Assembly: GCA_025266875.1 (NCBI GenBank)
Contig: JALLLT010000110.1
Location: 1-33,879, forward strand
DNA from: Fennellomyces sp. T-0311
Taxonomy: Eukaryota; Mucoromycota; Mucoromycetes; Mucorales; Lichtheimiaceae
DNA: 33,879 nt
Reading direction: 5' to 3'
Shown: positions 17,595 to 28,504 of the stretch, one piece after another
Position numbering within the stretch: position 1 is the stretch's first letter
How the letters are laid out: each line of letters starts with the position of its first letter
The notes under the pieces: generated by a model
What the model was told of the DNA's origin: nothing
Seen by the model: the letters and a program-made list of their open reading frames with translations, nothing else
Databases searched by the model: none
Made by a program: the position numbers and the translations under genes

Positions 17595-20500
17595 ATGTCG
17601 TCCCACGAACTGCTCGTATGCACCTGTGATCAATGCATTCTGGTCAATCCGAATGGCATGACTGTGTCAAGACCAACATTCCAGGCACATTATGACCGCG
17701 AGGTTGCAGCTAGATTGACGGAAATGCATGGTAAGAACAAAGTCATATGGCGCAATATATGACGCTGACAGACGTGTTGTATATAGCCTCGCGTGCTGCG
17801 AATATCGATGATGATATGATCATTGACGACGATGATATGGTTGCTGATGATCAAAGTTCTGGCGAAACGATGGCCGTAGATGATGAAAACGATAGAAATG
17901 GTATGCCTCGAAACAATATTAGATAGTTAGATTGCTGATAAAAAACACACATAGAAACTTTACCACATGAAGCACCAGACGCGATTATTGTGCCTAATCA
18001 GCCACCCTTGCCACAGGAGGCATTTCATGAACAGGCGGCCGAAGATCGCGAGAACGAGATCAACGCGGAAATGGCGATGGCCACCGAGTTGGATGCAACG
18101 ATCGAAGACTATGAAGGTGTGTTGAGAAGCTGCACTACATGAATTTAGACCACAGTAAATTGATCAAGCAATACTTTAGATGACAATATAGCCTCACCTA
18201 CTGCTCCGGATACTCCTCTTACCCGATTCAGCGATAGCATTCCACGCCCGATCTTCTTTGTCATGATCTTCCTTGTGTTGTTCCAACTTCACCATATATC
18301 TGAATGCACCGCCAACATCCTGGTCAGCTTTTTCATTATGCTGGTTACCGCATTGCATCTTCCAGAGTTCAACTTCCCTACTACCTTGGCCACTATCCGC
18401 TCTCAAATTGGCTTCAACGAGCTCACCGACCCGATCGAGATGTATGTCGCCTGTTCCAAGTGCCACGCAATCTATCCACCAGATGCTGCACCGGACAATT
18501 GCGCAACAGACCACTTGAACAGTGATATATGCGGTAACCAGCTCTTCAAGAGGTCCACTGGTCGCCAGGGCCAAAACCGCCGCACCCCCCTCAAGCAGTA
18601 TGCGTACTATTCTGTCAAAACAAGCATCGAAAAGTTGTTCATGCGCGACGGCTTTGAGGAAAAGATCCTGGAGTGGCGCGATCATCCGTACATGGGCGAA
18701 TATGCATCAGACATTCACCACGGCGCAATGTGGGAAGAGCTTGTCGACCGCCACGGAGCTACATTTGTTGATGATGACCGATCCTTGATGTTGACATTGA
18801 ATACAGATTGGTTTGCCCCATTTGACAGTGGATACTCCGTTGGCGCCATATACCTTACGGTCAACAACTTGCCTCGTGCGGAACGTTACAAAGTCGAGAA
18901 CGTCATCCTTGTTGGTATCATGCCGGGACCTTGTGAACCAAGCACATCTGAGATCAACAACTATCTGAAGCCATTAACGGATGAATTGCTGGAATTGTAT
19001 TGTGGCGTACCTATGAAGACTGCACAATGCCATGGACGGACACGAGTGCGAGCGGCCCTGCTAAATGTTGCGTGCGATATCCCTGCCAGCAGGAAAGTCT
19101 GTGGCTTTACCGCCCACTCAAGTACACATGGCTGCAACAAGTGCTACCGTGAATTCGTTACTGATCCGGATACCAACAGTATGATCTACGCCGGAGTCGA
19201 CATCCCACGAGACAGCTTGCGCAAACAGCCAGACAACCTCCTTGCTGCCAATGCGTGGTTGGCTGCCACAACCCAGGCGGAACGGTATCGTCTTGAGCGG
19301 GCTAATGGAACGCGCTGGTCGCAACTCCATCGCCTTGGGTACTTTGACCCTATTCGTGGCACGGTCATCGATCCAATGCACAACCTGTTCTTGGGCACAC
19401 CTGCTCGGATGGTTAGCATCTGGAAGAACCAAGGGATCCTGACGGAATCTGTGCTTACAGATATGCAAACCATGGCCGACCGCATCATCTTGCCTCCTGG
19501 GATGCCCACATTGCAGCGCAAGATCCGAAGCAAGTTTGGGTTCATGACCGCCGATCATTGGAGAGCTTGGACGCTCGCATACTCGCCGTACCTGCTCGAA
19601 TCTGTCTTGGTGCCCAACTTGTATGAGCATTGGATGCTCTTTGTCGATGCCTGCCGCTTGGTGATCAAAACCCGGATCACAGACGACGACATTGTGGAAG
19701 CACACCGGAAGTTTGTCGAATTCGTGAGTGGTTGCGCGAACTTGTATGGCGAATGGTCTGTCACCCCAAACATGCATCTGCATCTCCATCTCTACAAATG
19801 CTTGCAAGATCACTCCTCCGTCTACAATTTCTGGATTTTCGCGTTTGAGAGGTTCAATGGCTATATGAAAGACGCCGAAACCAACCAGAAGGACTGCTTT
19901 GAGGTCACGTTCATGAAGCGTTTTGTCGAGAAGACCGGTGCGGTGGACTACGTTCGACGCCAAGCTGGCCGCTTCCACGGCTTTTCCGCTGAACTGGATA
20001 AGCTGCTTGAGATTGCTGGTCAATCTCGACGCCGACTCCAAGAAGACCGTGAGCCTACCTTCAACTACGATGGTTTCCTCGAACATTCCACGCATCCGCG
20101 CCTCAACGTCAACTTGACCGGGTCTGAGCCACTGCCACCATCCACTATTGCTTCCATGACCGATGGTATCCAAGTGAACCTGAGCGAGGAGCACTACGAG
20201 CTGCTGTTGCAGTTCTATTGGATGGCCTACAGCACCAACGAGGCAGGTATCTTGCGGCACCAGTATGCCACCGCAGGGCGCCGGTTTGCAATGCGAAGGG
20301 TCGAGAAGTTCCGGACCATAGAGATCTTTGGCCAAACGTACCGGTCAGCAGCAGCGTCAACACCTCGTGGCTCTCACATCCAGGTGATCTACTGGAGAGA
20401 CGATGAGCAAGGCGTTGCGCAACCACTTGCATGGACTGGCCGGGTACAATATTTTTTTCGCGCAGCCATTGTCATCGATGGTGTGGAAACATTCCACTAC

Positions 20501-20725
20501 CTTGCCTTTGTCCGCTGGTACCGCTCCATTCCACCTTCGCAGCAGCACTTTTCCGTCGGTAGCCTTGAGGAATGGTACACGCAGTGTATGCCTGAAACCC
20601 ACCACTGCATAATACCCATCCACCGAATCTACTCGCAAGTTGCCATCGTCCCGCATGGCATACAAATAGATCCCGACCACGCAAAGATGGTCGTCATCCC
20701 CTTGCCGAAACGGATCACTGCCTGA
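17595..20725 (+). CDS. tnp2-family transposase of CACTA-like copy 1, 4 exons, 985 aa
   Basis: Exons are 17595-17730, 17787-17900, 17955-18116 and 18180-20725. All three introns (56, 54 and 63 nt) are GT-AG and phase 1, and the joined frame is open. Residues 9-32 hold C-x-C-x2-C ... H, a probable zinc finger seen in fungal tnp2 proteins. An acidic linker follows. The core has conserved tnp2 blocks: CSKCHAIYP, DIHHGAMWEEL, LTLNTDWFAPFDSGYSVG, NLPRAERYKVEN and IMPGPCEPS. Likely catalytic acids are D347 (NTDWF), D535 (VIDPMHNLFLG) and E694 (FAFERFNGYMKD), with a knuckle C456-x2-C459 between. The enzyme would cut the CACTG ends. AATAAA overlaps the stop region. It looks intact, so this copy may be active. 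Confidence 0.88.
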
Positions 20726-20815
20726 AATAAAAGTTGACAAAAAATTGCTGCAAGAAAAAAATTGTTGTGTTGAATAAGAATACAAGAAATTCTTTTCCTT
20801 TTTTTTTTATTTTTT

Positions 20816-21987
20816 TTAAAGAGCCCAGTCGGGAAGTGTGCTTGCGAGCTTGCCACTCATAGCGCTGTCTGTAACTGCATATCGGCGTGCAAAGCGCTTG
20901 TAGCTCCTGTTGCCCCGTCCATTGCCGGCGCGGTTTGGCACATCACCAACAACAAAGACCAGGTCCTCTTCGATGGCATCTTCCATCACCACATCGTCAC
21001 CGCCGGTGCTGCTGCTGTTGTTGCTGGAGCGGTTTTGCCGCTTTTTCGTGGCCTTCACGTACTCGTCAAGCTTGTGGATATATTCCTTGGCCTATATGGC
21101 ACCATTTTTTAAGAAAATAAAACTCTTTTGCTATGGAAACTATTATGTCCATTACCTTGGGAGTACGGAATCCAGGAGTCAAGACACGCATCACCTCAAC
21201 TCCATCTTCTCTGTCACTAAGCTCGGGAGACATACATTCCCGGACTAGCACGGTTTCCCCGGCAGGGTACTCCTGCTCCAGAGCGCTGGCGTGGTCAAGA
21301 CGGGCCCTCTTGCGTGCTTCAAGTTTCTATGAAAAACATACATATTATGAACAGATCGCATATCTTCGCTTTGATACAAACGTTTGTCACACGCGTGGTT
21401 CGCCGTTTTCTTTGCAGAATGGCGTTTGCCTTCGCAACTGTCACCTTCCACTTTCTGCGCAAGGTGTGGTAGTACGCCTTCAGAATGACATCGATGTAGT
21501 CGTTGTCCTTCACGCTACCGGGTTGGACACTAATCCATTGAACCACGTCGTTCCGGAATTCCTTGTTGGGACTAACGCGATATTCGAAGCGAAAGTCAAA
21601 GCCATCTGGAAATGCCGCCACCCTTTCGTGCACGTAATTCTACAATCGTGATAAATATTCGACCGGATATAGCTCTCCTTTTGTTTTGTATCTTACGGTG
21701 ACAATCTCCTTCTGCTTTTTACCATACTTAGCGCGTAGCTGAGCATCGGTTAGCTTCTTCGGGACCGAAGCAGCCAAACCAGCCCCATCTGCACCAAGAC
21801 AACTAGCGAGCAAAGTGCCCATTCGCTCCATCCTCTTCTCGGTTTGTTCCAGCCTTGCTCTAAGACTGGCGTTTTCGTCAGCCATATCGTTCCTCCACTG
21901 GTTAAGTGAGCGAGCAGCTCTGCTTGCTTGGCGAGCACGCGTTTCCTCAAAGTCACCCATTTGCAGGTCGTTACTGTTGTTGGACAT
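20816..21987 (-). CDS. Second gene of CACTA-like copy 1 (unknown accessory protein), 4 exons, 328 aa
   Basis: Minus-strand exons are 21987-21697, 21639-21391, 21326-21156 and 21091-20816; every junction is phase 0. Intron donors are GTAAG, GTGACA (unusual) and GTAAT. The N terminus is a predicted coiled coil (DENASLRARLEQTEKRMERM). Exon 2 has a folded-looking block FEYRVSPNKEFRNDVVQWIS. Exon 3 carries VRECMSPELSDRED. The C terminus is basic and Ser-rich. The same exon pattern and motifs recur in the gene at 32913-33833, with low identity but strict structure. The gene faces tnp2 tail to tail, 90 bp apart. By position it may be a terminal-repeat-binding partner like plant TnpA, but no similarity to TnpA is evident. 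Confidence 0.75.
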
Positions 21988-22092
21988 CTAATATACAAGT
22001 AAGTACCACGCGCTGCAGTATTGAAAGGCTGAATTATGATTGTTTACAGATGCGTACTATTAGAAAAATACCGATAAAAGAACGGGAAGAAC

Positions 22093-22172
22093 CTTATATT
22101 GTGCGCTCTTATTCTTTATATATGAACAAGTACGCTTTTGGCAATGACCATGATCTCAACCAATATAAAAGG
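22093..22172. promoter_or_regulatory. Divergent TATA boxes between the second and third genes of CACTA-like copy 1
   Basis: On the minus strand CAATATAAGG (22093-22104) faces the second gene. On the plus strand AATATAAAAGG (about 22162-22172) faces the candidate third gene. The same layout occurs at 32731-32790 in copy 2. Confidence 0.45.
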
Positions 22173-22771
22173 GGGATCGCACAGCTAAACATCGTATTCG
22201 CTTCTCTTTCTACTTTCCATCACTATTTCATCCAAAATCCAGGTAGCTCGCTCTTTTTACTATTGCTGTATACGTAATCACTAACACTTTCCATTATAGT
22301 GCTTCCAGTTATGCTTCATAGCAAGTTTTCTTCCAGTTACATCACTTACTACTTTCTTTCCCTTTAGTTTCTCTGCATTACAACCGGGATCCCCCATGTC
22401 AGTAGTTTAATCCATAAAGGTATGTGATTTACAAACTTCATTGCCGGATGATTAACAAAATCTTTTTTCTTTACAGATCTGCCACATCAATATTGTTTTC
22501 TACAACAGGTACTTATTCCCTTTGCTGTGTGGCAATCCTTCTAACTTTTGCCCTTATAGTTATCTTGTCCTTGGCGGTTCCCACGCTGTCTACCATGACA
22601 TCGATGCCGTTCTTGTCACACTATTGCCATCGTCGGTGTCCGTTTGCTTTCCAAGGTAGGTCTTTTACGCGTTAGTCAGCACCGTCTGGCATTGCTTTCG
22701 GGGTTCCTTATACTCTCTGCCACGATTACTATGGCCGTTCACATCGGACCACCCTTCGTTATATACGTCCA
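22173..22771 (+). CDS. Candidate third gene of CACTA-like copy 1, multi-exon, reading frame not resolved
   Basis: Downstream of a TATA box the stretch is dense in good splice signals: GTAGCT...TTATAG, GTATGT...TTACAG (22420-22476) and GTACTT...TTATAG. This implies several exons of 30-60 nt. Two small exons align with those of the clearer gene in copy 2. 22368-22419 reads FLC followed by an Ile and Ser/Lys pattern. 22477-22508 reads LPHQYCF against CPHSYYF. No convincing ATG or full frame emerged, so the copy may be decayed or my exons wrong. AATAAAA follows at about 22803. Confidence 0.3.
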
Positions 22772-23084
22772 TAGAAATTAAATAGCGCTATTCGTCTGTG
22801 TGATAATAAAATTGCTACATCTTTATAACCATAATTTCCTACCACCACCGTTTACCAATCTTGCTGCTAAAATTAATAACCGTATCGGATCCAAAAATCA
22901 GACCATCCCTACTTCTTCCGAGGTATATGAACCTTGTCCCAAAATGGTATCTCTGCACACGTTTACACAAAAAGAAACCTTCCACACAGTTTTGATGTAC
23001 CGCGACATTACACCAAAATTAAAGTTAAAGTTGTATACCTGCCTTTTACGTCAAGAGCGAAGACTTTCGCAATTGGCCGATCTT

Positions 23085-23247
23085 TAGAATAATCCCTTAA
23101 TTTTATATTAGGGACTATCGATAAACTCAACTTGTCTTAGAACAATCCCTAACCTCAAAAAATTAGGGATCATTTGCGGGATTGCTGATAATCCCCAAGC
23201 GTAATCCCTAATTTTTCCCTTTGGGATTATTCTACTTTCGCCCAGTG
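23085..23247. repeat. Subterminal repeats and right terminal repeat of CACTA-like copy 1
   Basis: The word AATCCCTAA, or its inverse TTAGGGAT, recurs at least eight times with small changes in about 150 bp, in both orientations. The terminal repeat is at 23223-23247. Such arrays are transposase-partner binding sites in CACTA elements. The repeat resembles a telomere-like TTAGGG only by chance spacing; the units are not tandem. Confidence 0.8.
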
Positions 23248-24899
23248 CAAGTAATTTCTATCTTGCATTCAAAATATTAGATCAATTTTATAATCTTAAG
23301 GTATGTACAAGTTCACATTAATTCAGAGAATATAACGTTTACATTAATATGTCACTTCTTCTTATATCTATTAGCTTGACTTGTATAATAAGCAAATGGA
23401 CAAAGAAATGTTTGGGTTCGATGCCCATATTGCAGAAAGTGATGCCCGACGTCTGAAAGCTCTTTCCTGCAACATATCACGATTCGCATTCGACATAATC
23501 AAGTCCGAGATTCGTCGATCGAATATGCTACAAACAATTCATTGCCAATGCGTTATTAAGCATGTATTCGACATTCCATGTTGCCACGTACTTCCTCTTG
23601 CTGGTGAGATTCCGTTGTCGATCGTTCCCAGGAGATGGCATCTCTTTCCTGAAGATACATGTAAGAAAAATTAGCCATTTCAGTCAACGTATATATTTAT
23701 CTCTATATCCAAAGTTGATCCATACATAAACACATCAGCCGACCATGTTTCATCAAACGAAGGCGATGCTTCCATCCTTGCAGTTGCCAGTGATTATACG
23801 CCCGAAACGATCCATGACCGGATTTCCACAGAGCTGTACCGTATTGAAAAGCTCCAGTATATATACACCGATCAACAACAGCAAGTATCTCTTTTGGAAA
23901 AGTTAACAGCCATCAACCGCAATTCCTTCATCGACCTTAAGGAATTAAAGCCACCAAAAGGGAAAGAATCAGCAAAACGCAGTACCAAGCGAGATGCAAT
24001 TTTCAGCGAGATTCACGAAAAAGAATCAAAGAAAAAGGCTAAAACCTTATTCGCCAAAGATGCTCTTGATGCATGGTACGTATCCCACTGCGGTATATAA
24101 TTTAGAACGCGCTTAGGGCACTTAATATTTAATATACTTACATCGGATAATATCGTGATAGGAATGGTGGCAGTTTGCCACAAGGAAACCAAAAACAGCC
24201 AGTAATAACACAAGGACCTGCCACGCCAAGTGATAAAGCCACTGTGGATCAATATGGTGACATACTTCACCCTGTCGCACCTCGCCATGCAATCACACGT
24301 ATCAACAACGTAAGCGATGATGGTAATTGTGGTTACCGTGCAATTGCTTTGGCAGTGAAATCCGATAAAAGCAAGTGGGGAGAAGTTAAAGATGCCATGC
24401 TGGAACACCTTAACAATCATATGGCATTATATCTGCTTCTTTTTGGAGACAATGATGTTCGTAGGGTTGTGAGCCGGTTGACCAACCGGATTTCACCAAC
24501 AACTTCAGCATTTTGGTTTATGGTTCCTGAAGACGCGGTCCTTGCAGCTAATACGTTTAACGTGGCAATTGCATGCTATGTTCCCGATAGTTCAATGCTT
24601 TACGTGCCAATGCTCAACCTACCAGCGCCACACCCGATTATTATCCAGTTGCATGCCGCCCATTACTACCACATCGAATATAAAACACGTGCAAAGATTA
24701 CGTGGCCACGTCTGTATCCAGCACATTCTTCTTTCTGTCGTCGCCATCAATTACAAGACTTTTCACTTGCTTTTCCTCATTTATAATTGTTAGTTTTTAC
24801 TCCCCTTCTTTATATATGTATATCCAATAGTAATCAACAATTTTGACTTATCACACACTGAGACACTATATACATAGATCTAAGTTGGCTCCTAGCATG

Positions 24900-25273
24900 A
24901 AGTGGTGGGCAATATATCTTTATTTATTTTCCACTGGCGGCAAATTCAAATGCTATCGACTTCTGAATACTGCTTTACTGAATTCGCACGTGTCGACTTG
25001 GAGTGTCGCGTTTGATTACTGCTCTATTGAATTCTCAATGTTCGATTTGCCATGTCGATTATTGCCCAGTTGGATTCTCACAGGTTGATTTGGCATGGCA
25101 CATTTAATTATGGTTTCCCTGGATTCTCACGGGTCGCTTTGACATGTCAAGTTAAATTCTACAGTGAAAGGTGAAGGGGTGCAGGGTGAGGGTGCGCTTT
25201 AGCTAGAAATCGACTGTCTACGTCACAAGTGCTGGGTGGGGTGCACGAGAGGGGGGTGCATTTAGCCTTTCCC
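24900..25273 (-). repeat. MULE right terminal inverted repeat (374 bp)
   Basis: Inverted partner of 14731-15152, with four rather than five of the 45-48 bp internal units. It is followed by the 9-bp target duplication. Confidence 0.9.
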
Positions 25274-26683
25274 GGACGCGGTGGACGCGGTGGTCGCCAG
25301 ACAGCGTCCGTTACTCCTGGCCTGTCTGTTGCAAGCCGCGACAGTACCCCGGTTCTTGATGGTGCTTACGACGACTTCTCGGCTTCGGATGCCAACGGGA
25401 ACATCCATTGGAATCCAGTCGCGATCTCTGCCCTCTTAAGCGCCATGGCAAGCAGATTCATGCAGCTTAAGAACGGCACCCCTGCGCAGCAAGCTGGCAT
25501 TTGGCGCGATCTTGTTGCCACCATGAAGACGGAGCTTGAGCTGGAGCCACAGACGAACGACATAGTGACCTTTCTTTCCCTTGTTGACACCAACAAGGTG
25601 AAAAACAAGTGGAACGCAATGACGCGCCACTACAACAACATCCGTGCATTGCGTATGCGACCCACTGGTGTCAATGGCCCCCCTCCCTCTCTTGACTGGG
25701 AGTTTTATGATGATATTCATAAAATTCTCTTGCCGGACCCCTCGATCAATCCTGAGTTCGTAATTCAGTCGATGGATTATGGCGCTACTGGCGCTAGCTT
25801 GGTCACTGAGCGCGAAGATGTCAACGAGGCATCTGATGCATCAGCACCCGCTTCGCCATCTGCACCTGCACCTGCATCGCTACCATCACCATCTCCAGCA
25901 CCTGTTTCAACACAGGAAACTGTGTCAAGACGCACCACTGGGCAGGTTGGAATTGGGCGCGGACGACGCACGGTTTTGGATATCGCCGAAGTTCGTAATG
26001 CTTTGTGTGAGAACAACCTCCAGTTCAAACGCATTGCAGAAGACGTATCAAGGAACCTTGTGTCCGACTTGCGCACTGAGCACGATGAACAGCGCTGCAA
26101 GAGAAAACGGGACTTGCTGGAGTTCGAGGATCGCCAGCAAATGCGTCGCCAGCTGGACCGCCAGCAGAGGCACTCCCACCACGCGGCAAATGCTGCAAGG
26201 CTCGATCGCCTCATTGCAATTGGCGAAGAGATAGCTGCAATTGCCCGTCGACGAGCTGAGAACCGTCGCTCATACAGAGCAAACTCTGAGTACAGCTCGT
26301 ACGATGAAGAGATCATCTCTGTTGGCGAGGAGGGCGTTGTTGACGAGGAAAGCATTGTTGATAATGAAGATGCTGCCGGTGCCAATGTCGCTTCTGATGG
26401 TACCCAAGAATAAATTTTTGTTTTTGTTTTAAAAGTGCAAGTGGTAGGTATAACATATAATCATAGAGCAAAAAAGATGATACTTCAAATGAAAGCTGAT
26501 GACGCGAGATGAATGATACCTAATAATATGAATAAGGTATGTAAACTATCTTACACATAGTAGTTTATCATACGGTATATAATTTAGTCCAGGTTATCCA
26601 ATATAAAGTACTATAGATACGATACTCCTCTTATATTTATTATAAAGAGAATTTTCGTTACGTACCATTTATTATAGACTCAC

Positions 26684-28316
26684 CTATGTAGATCTTGCTC
26701 CTGGAACAACACTTTCAAGAATGCGTTGGCGCACTCGCCGGCCTTGTTCCCAAAGGCTGTTCTGATGATTCATGATTTGAGCAGCTGACAAGCTCTCAAG
26801 TGAAGTGCTTCCAGACTCGTGAATAGAATCATATTCAATAAATGATTCAAATTCATCTTCATCATCTGACAACACTTCACCGCGCTGTCGAGCTGCGCTT
26901 CTTCTTTCCTCACGTTCTTCTGGCGTCTCTTCGATGTCATTCGCGTCTATACAGATGTTGTGTAATACACAACAAACGTATATGGTTCTTGATAACCGTT
27001 GCAAGTCGAGCATGTATAGATGCTTCCAGCTCGTTCGGAAGCGAGACGTCAGGGCAGCAAACGAATGCTCGACTTTCATGCGAGTGCTGGAATGGATCTT
27101 GTTGAACCGTCTGTGATACTGGTTCTGGGTGTTATTAGGAAAACCAGTAATCACAGTTGGCATTAAAGGAAAGGCGGCATCTATAGCAACACATCCTTAG
27201 ACATGGCACACTATAACATTAACTGATAACGCAGTGTATTTACCTGCAACGATGTACGTGTCGCCCATACACATACGATCCGGCATATCAACCAAGTTAG
27301 AGTACAGTGTACTCGACTTGAAGGAACGAGCGTCATGTACACGGCCTATATTTCATATCGAAGTTAATTTTGTAAATATTTAGAATGGCTTTCTATGACG
27401 TACCACTTTCACCAGCCTTGACGAATGTGAATCGCGTTTTGGAATCGCAGACGGCAAGCAGACTCAAGGACGCGTTACCTTTTCTGTCGATGTACATATT
27501 CCCGTGCTTGCTTGGCTTTTGGATGTTAACAAGCTTGCCGTCTATCGCACCAATGACGTTGGGCAGACGGGGGCTGTTGCGGCCACCAAGGCGTTCAAAT
27601 CCGCGAGCGATAGATTTGGCGCGTTGCAGGTCATCAATTGGCCAGGTGATTTTGCGCTCACCAATGCGCTGCATTGCACTTAGGAATCTGTTCGTAAAAT
27701 TGTTGTACGAACCATCGGAAATGCCTAGCGTAGCTTGGATGATCCGAAAGCCGTACAAGGAATTTGCGAAGCGCCATAGGACGGCAGCCGCTTGGATAGC
27801 CACAGGATATCCATCTTGTTCGATCGATCCAGCATACTCAAGACATGATGAAAGCTCGTTTACAAGCACCTCAAATGCCGCCAAGGTCATGCGATAGTGT
27901 GTCTTGAAACGCTTTCGCTCGCTGATATCTGTGTCGTTAAGACGTGGATGTTCGATCACCCACCAACGATTCACTTCGTACGCACGCGGTTGACGTTGTG
28001 TTCTCGTTGGCATTGCTGACACAAAAATAGGTGATGCCCAAAAAATCTCGTAAAAAATGTTTTGGTGGGCCATCCTGTTTCGAAGCACTGCCTCCATGGT
28101 GAGCTGTCCAATAAGCTCGAACGGAATTTCGTCAATCATGTGCGATTGCCAAACGAGATGAACGAATTCTTGATCTTCCATCTCTTCTTCATCTCGCAAA
28201 TCATCTTCAAGTTGCTCTTCTTCAGAGATAATAGTCTCAGCAGCCGCAATAACGATCTGATGGTACAGAATGAGGCTTTCGGTATTGAATTTGCTAAGTT
28301 GTTGGTTGTTGATCAT
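26684..28316 (-). CDS. Harbinger B copy 2 transposase, 3 exons, 503 aa
   Basis: Minus-strand exons are 28316-27404, 27345-27244 and 27180-26684, exactly those of copy 1 shifted by 19476. I see a single amino-acid difference from copy 1, an Arg for Cys near the C terminus (RQRILES against RQCILES). The DDE residues are the same. Although the element around it is broken, this gene is intact. It could supply enzyme to copy 1 and to other family members. Confidence 0.9.
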
Positions 28317-28504
28317 TGTAAACGCGTAAAAAGCAGTAAAGACGCGTAGTTACGCGTTCCAGGCAGTTTAAATCATGTTCACATCGTTATTCTCCGCTCT
28401 AATAAAATCATGTGATCATTCCTAAATGTAGTAATTTTCATCACTTCCTTAAAAGTCTATCGAGAAAAATTGGGGCGCTAATTGTAGGCTTGAGAGGACC
28501 CTAA

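Larger units (their letters stand above)
16695..23247. mobile_element. CACTA-like (EnSpm type) DNA transposon, copy 1, 6553 bp
   Basis: The right end, read inward, is CACTGGGCGAAAGTAGAATA. The left end is TACTGGGCAAAAGTAGAATA, so the first base has changed. A 3-bp target duplication CAA flanks it (16692-16694 and 23248-23250). CACTR ends and 3-bp duplications are the signature of the CACTA superfamily. It carries a tnp2-type transposase gene, a convergent second gene and probably a third small gene. Short repeats crowd the right end. The insertion sits in the MULE transposase gene, and excision would restore that frame. Confidence 0.93.
15265..24786 (+). pseudogene. MULE transposase fused to an OTU cysteine protease, 895 aa, split by a CACTA-like insertion
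   Basis: Coding blocks are 15265-16505, 16570-16694, 23251-23300, 23375-23660, 23715-24075 and 24162-24786. The 16694/23251 junction is the CACTA-like insertion; the other four are GT-AG introns of 54-86 nt. The sum is 896 codons including stop. Order: FAR1/WRKY-type zinc module (about residues 70-125, ending EHNH); MULE core with D243 (CLDATYKTN), E288 (YEWFAE), D314 (VTDSDNA) and C335-x2-H338; the block GNTTTNRVEGAH; SWIM finger (C529-x-C531, C541-x-H543); and an OTU domain with DGNCGYRAIA (C744) and HYYHIEY (H855 or H858). OTU enzymes cleave ubiquitin-like chains; its use here is unknown. No lesion other than the insertion is seen. Confidence 0.88.
14731..25273. mobile_element. Mutator-like element (MULE) with OTU-protease transposase gene, 10543 bp including a nested CACTA-like element
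   Basis: Long terminal inverted repeats (422 bp left, 374 bp right) begin GGGAAAGGCTAAATG. A 9-bp target duplication, GGACGCGGT, lies at 14722-14730 and 25274-25282. The site is repetitive, but removing the element and one 9-mer restores the sequence of Harbinger B copy 1 apart from the 18-bp unit. Long repeats and a 9-bp duplication are hallmarks of Mutator-like elements. It holds a single gene, 15265-24786, interrupted by a CACTA-like element. Without that insertion the element would be about 4 kb. Confidence 0.95.
14602..26413 (+). pseudogene. Harbinger B copy 2 Myb/SANT-like gene, split by the Mutator-like element
   Basis: The gene matches the intact copy at 5696-6937. Its first 43 codons (14602-14730) contain one more Ser-Arg-Gly-Gly-Arg-Gly unit than copy 1. 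The 10.5-kb Mutator-like element then intervenes at 14731-25273. The rest of the gene runs from 25274 or the duplicated GGACGCGGT to the stop at 26411-26413. Only a few residues differ from copy 1. The insertion makes the gene non-functional unless expression restarts inside the element. Confidence 0.9.
12925..28501. mobile_element. PIF/Harbinger DNA transposon, family B copy 2, carrying nested insertions
   Basis: The left end GGGTCCTCTCAAGCCT is at 12925 and the right end at 28501, with TAA duplicated at 12922-12924 and 28502-28504. Two insertions lie inside: a hAT-like element at 12942-14379, within the left terminal repeat itself, and a Mutator-like element at 14731-25273, within the Myb-like gene. 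Subtracting both with one copy of each target duplication leaves 3579 bp. That equals copy 1 plus one 18-bp coding repeat. The transposase gene at 26684-28316 is intact. The broken left end and the split partner gene make this copy unlikely to move by itself. Confidence 0.95.

Noticed and set aside
19118..20335. Long 405-codon minus-strand frame opposite tnp2
   Set aside because: It lies wholly within the strongly conserved tnp2 exon on the other strand and has no domain. It is a shadow of the coding strand.
22800..23087. 95-codon frame before the right end of CACTA-like copy 1 as part of the third gene
   Set aside because: There is no good donor or acceptor linking it to the small exons, a poly(A)-like AATAAA lies at its start, and the aligned interval in copy 2 matches only loosely. 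It may be conserved non-coding DNA.
23085..23247. TTAGGG words near the CACTA end as a telomere remnant
   Set aside because: The words are spaced irregularly, in both orientations, and vary around AATCCCTAA. This fits subterminal transposon repeats and not a tandem telomere array.
25229..26413. A chimaeric gene starting in the MULE right end and running into the Harbinger Myb-like gene
   Set aside because: The frame opens only at a GTG in the terminal repeat, with no ATG before the Harbinger part. It is the 3' remainder of a gene split by the MULE.
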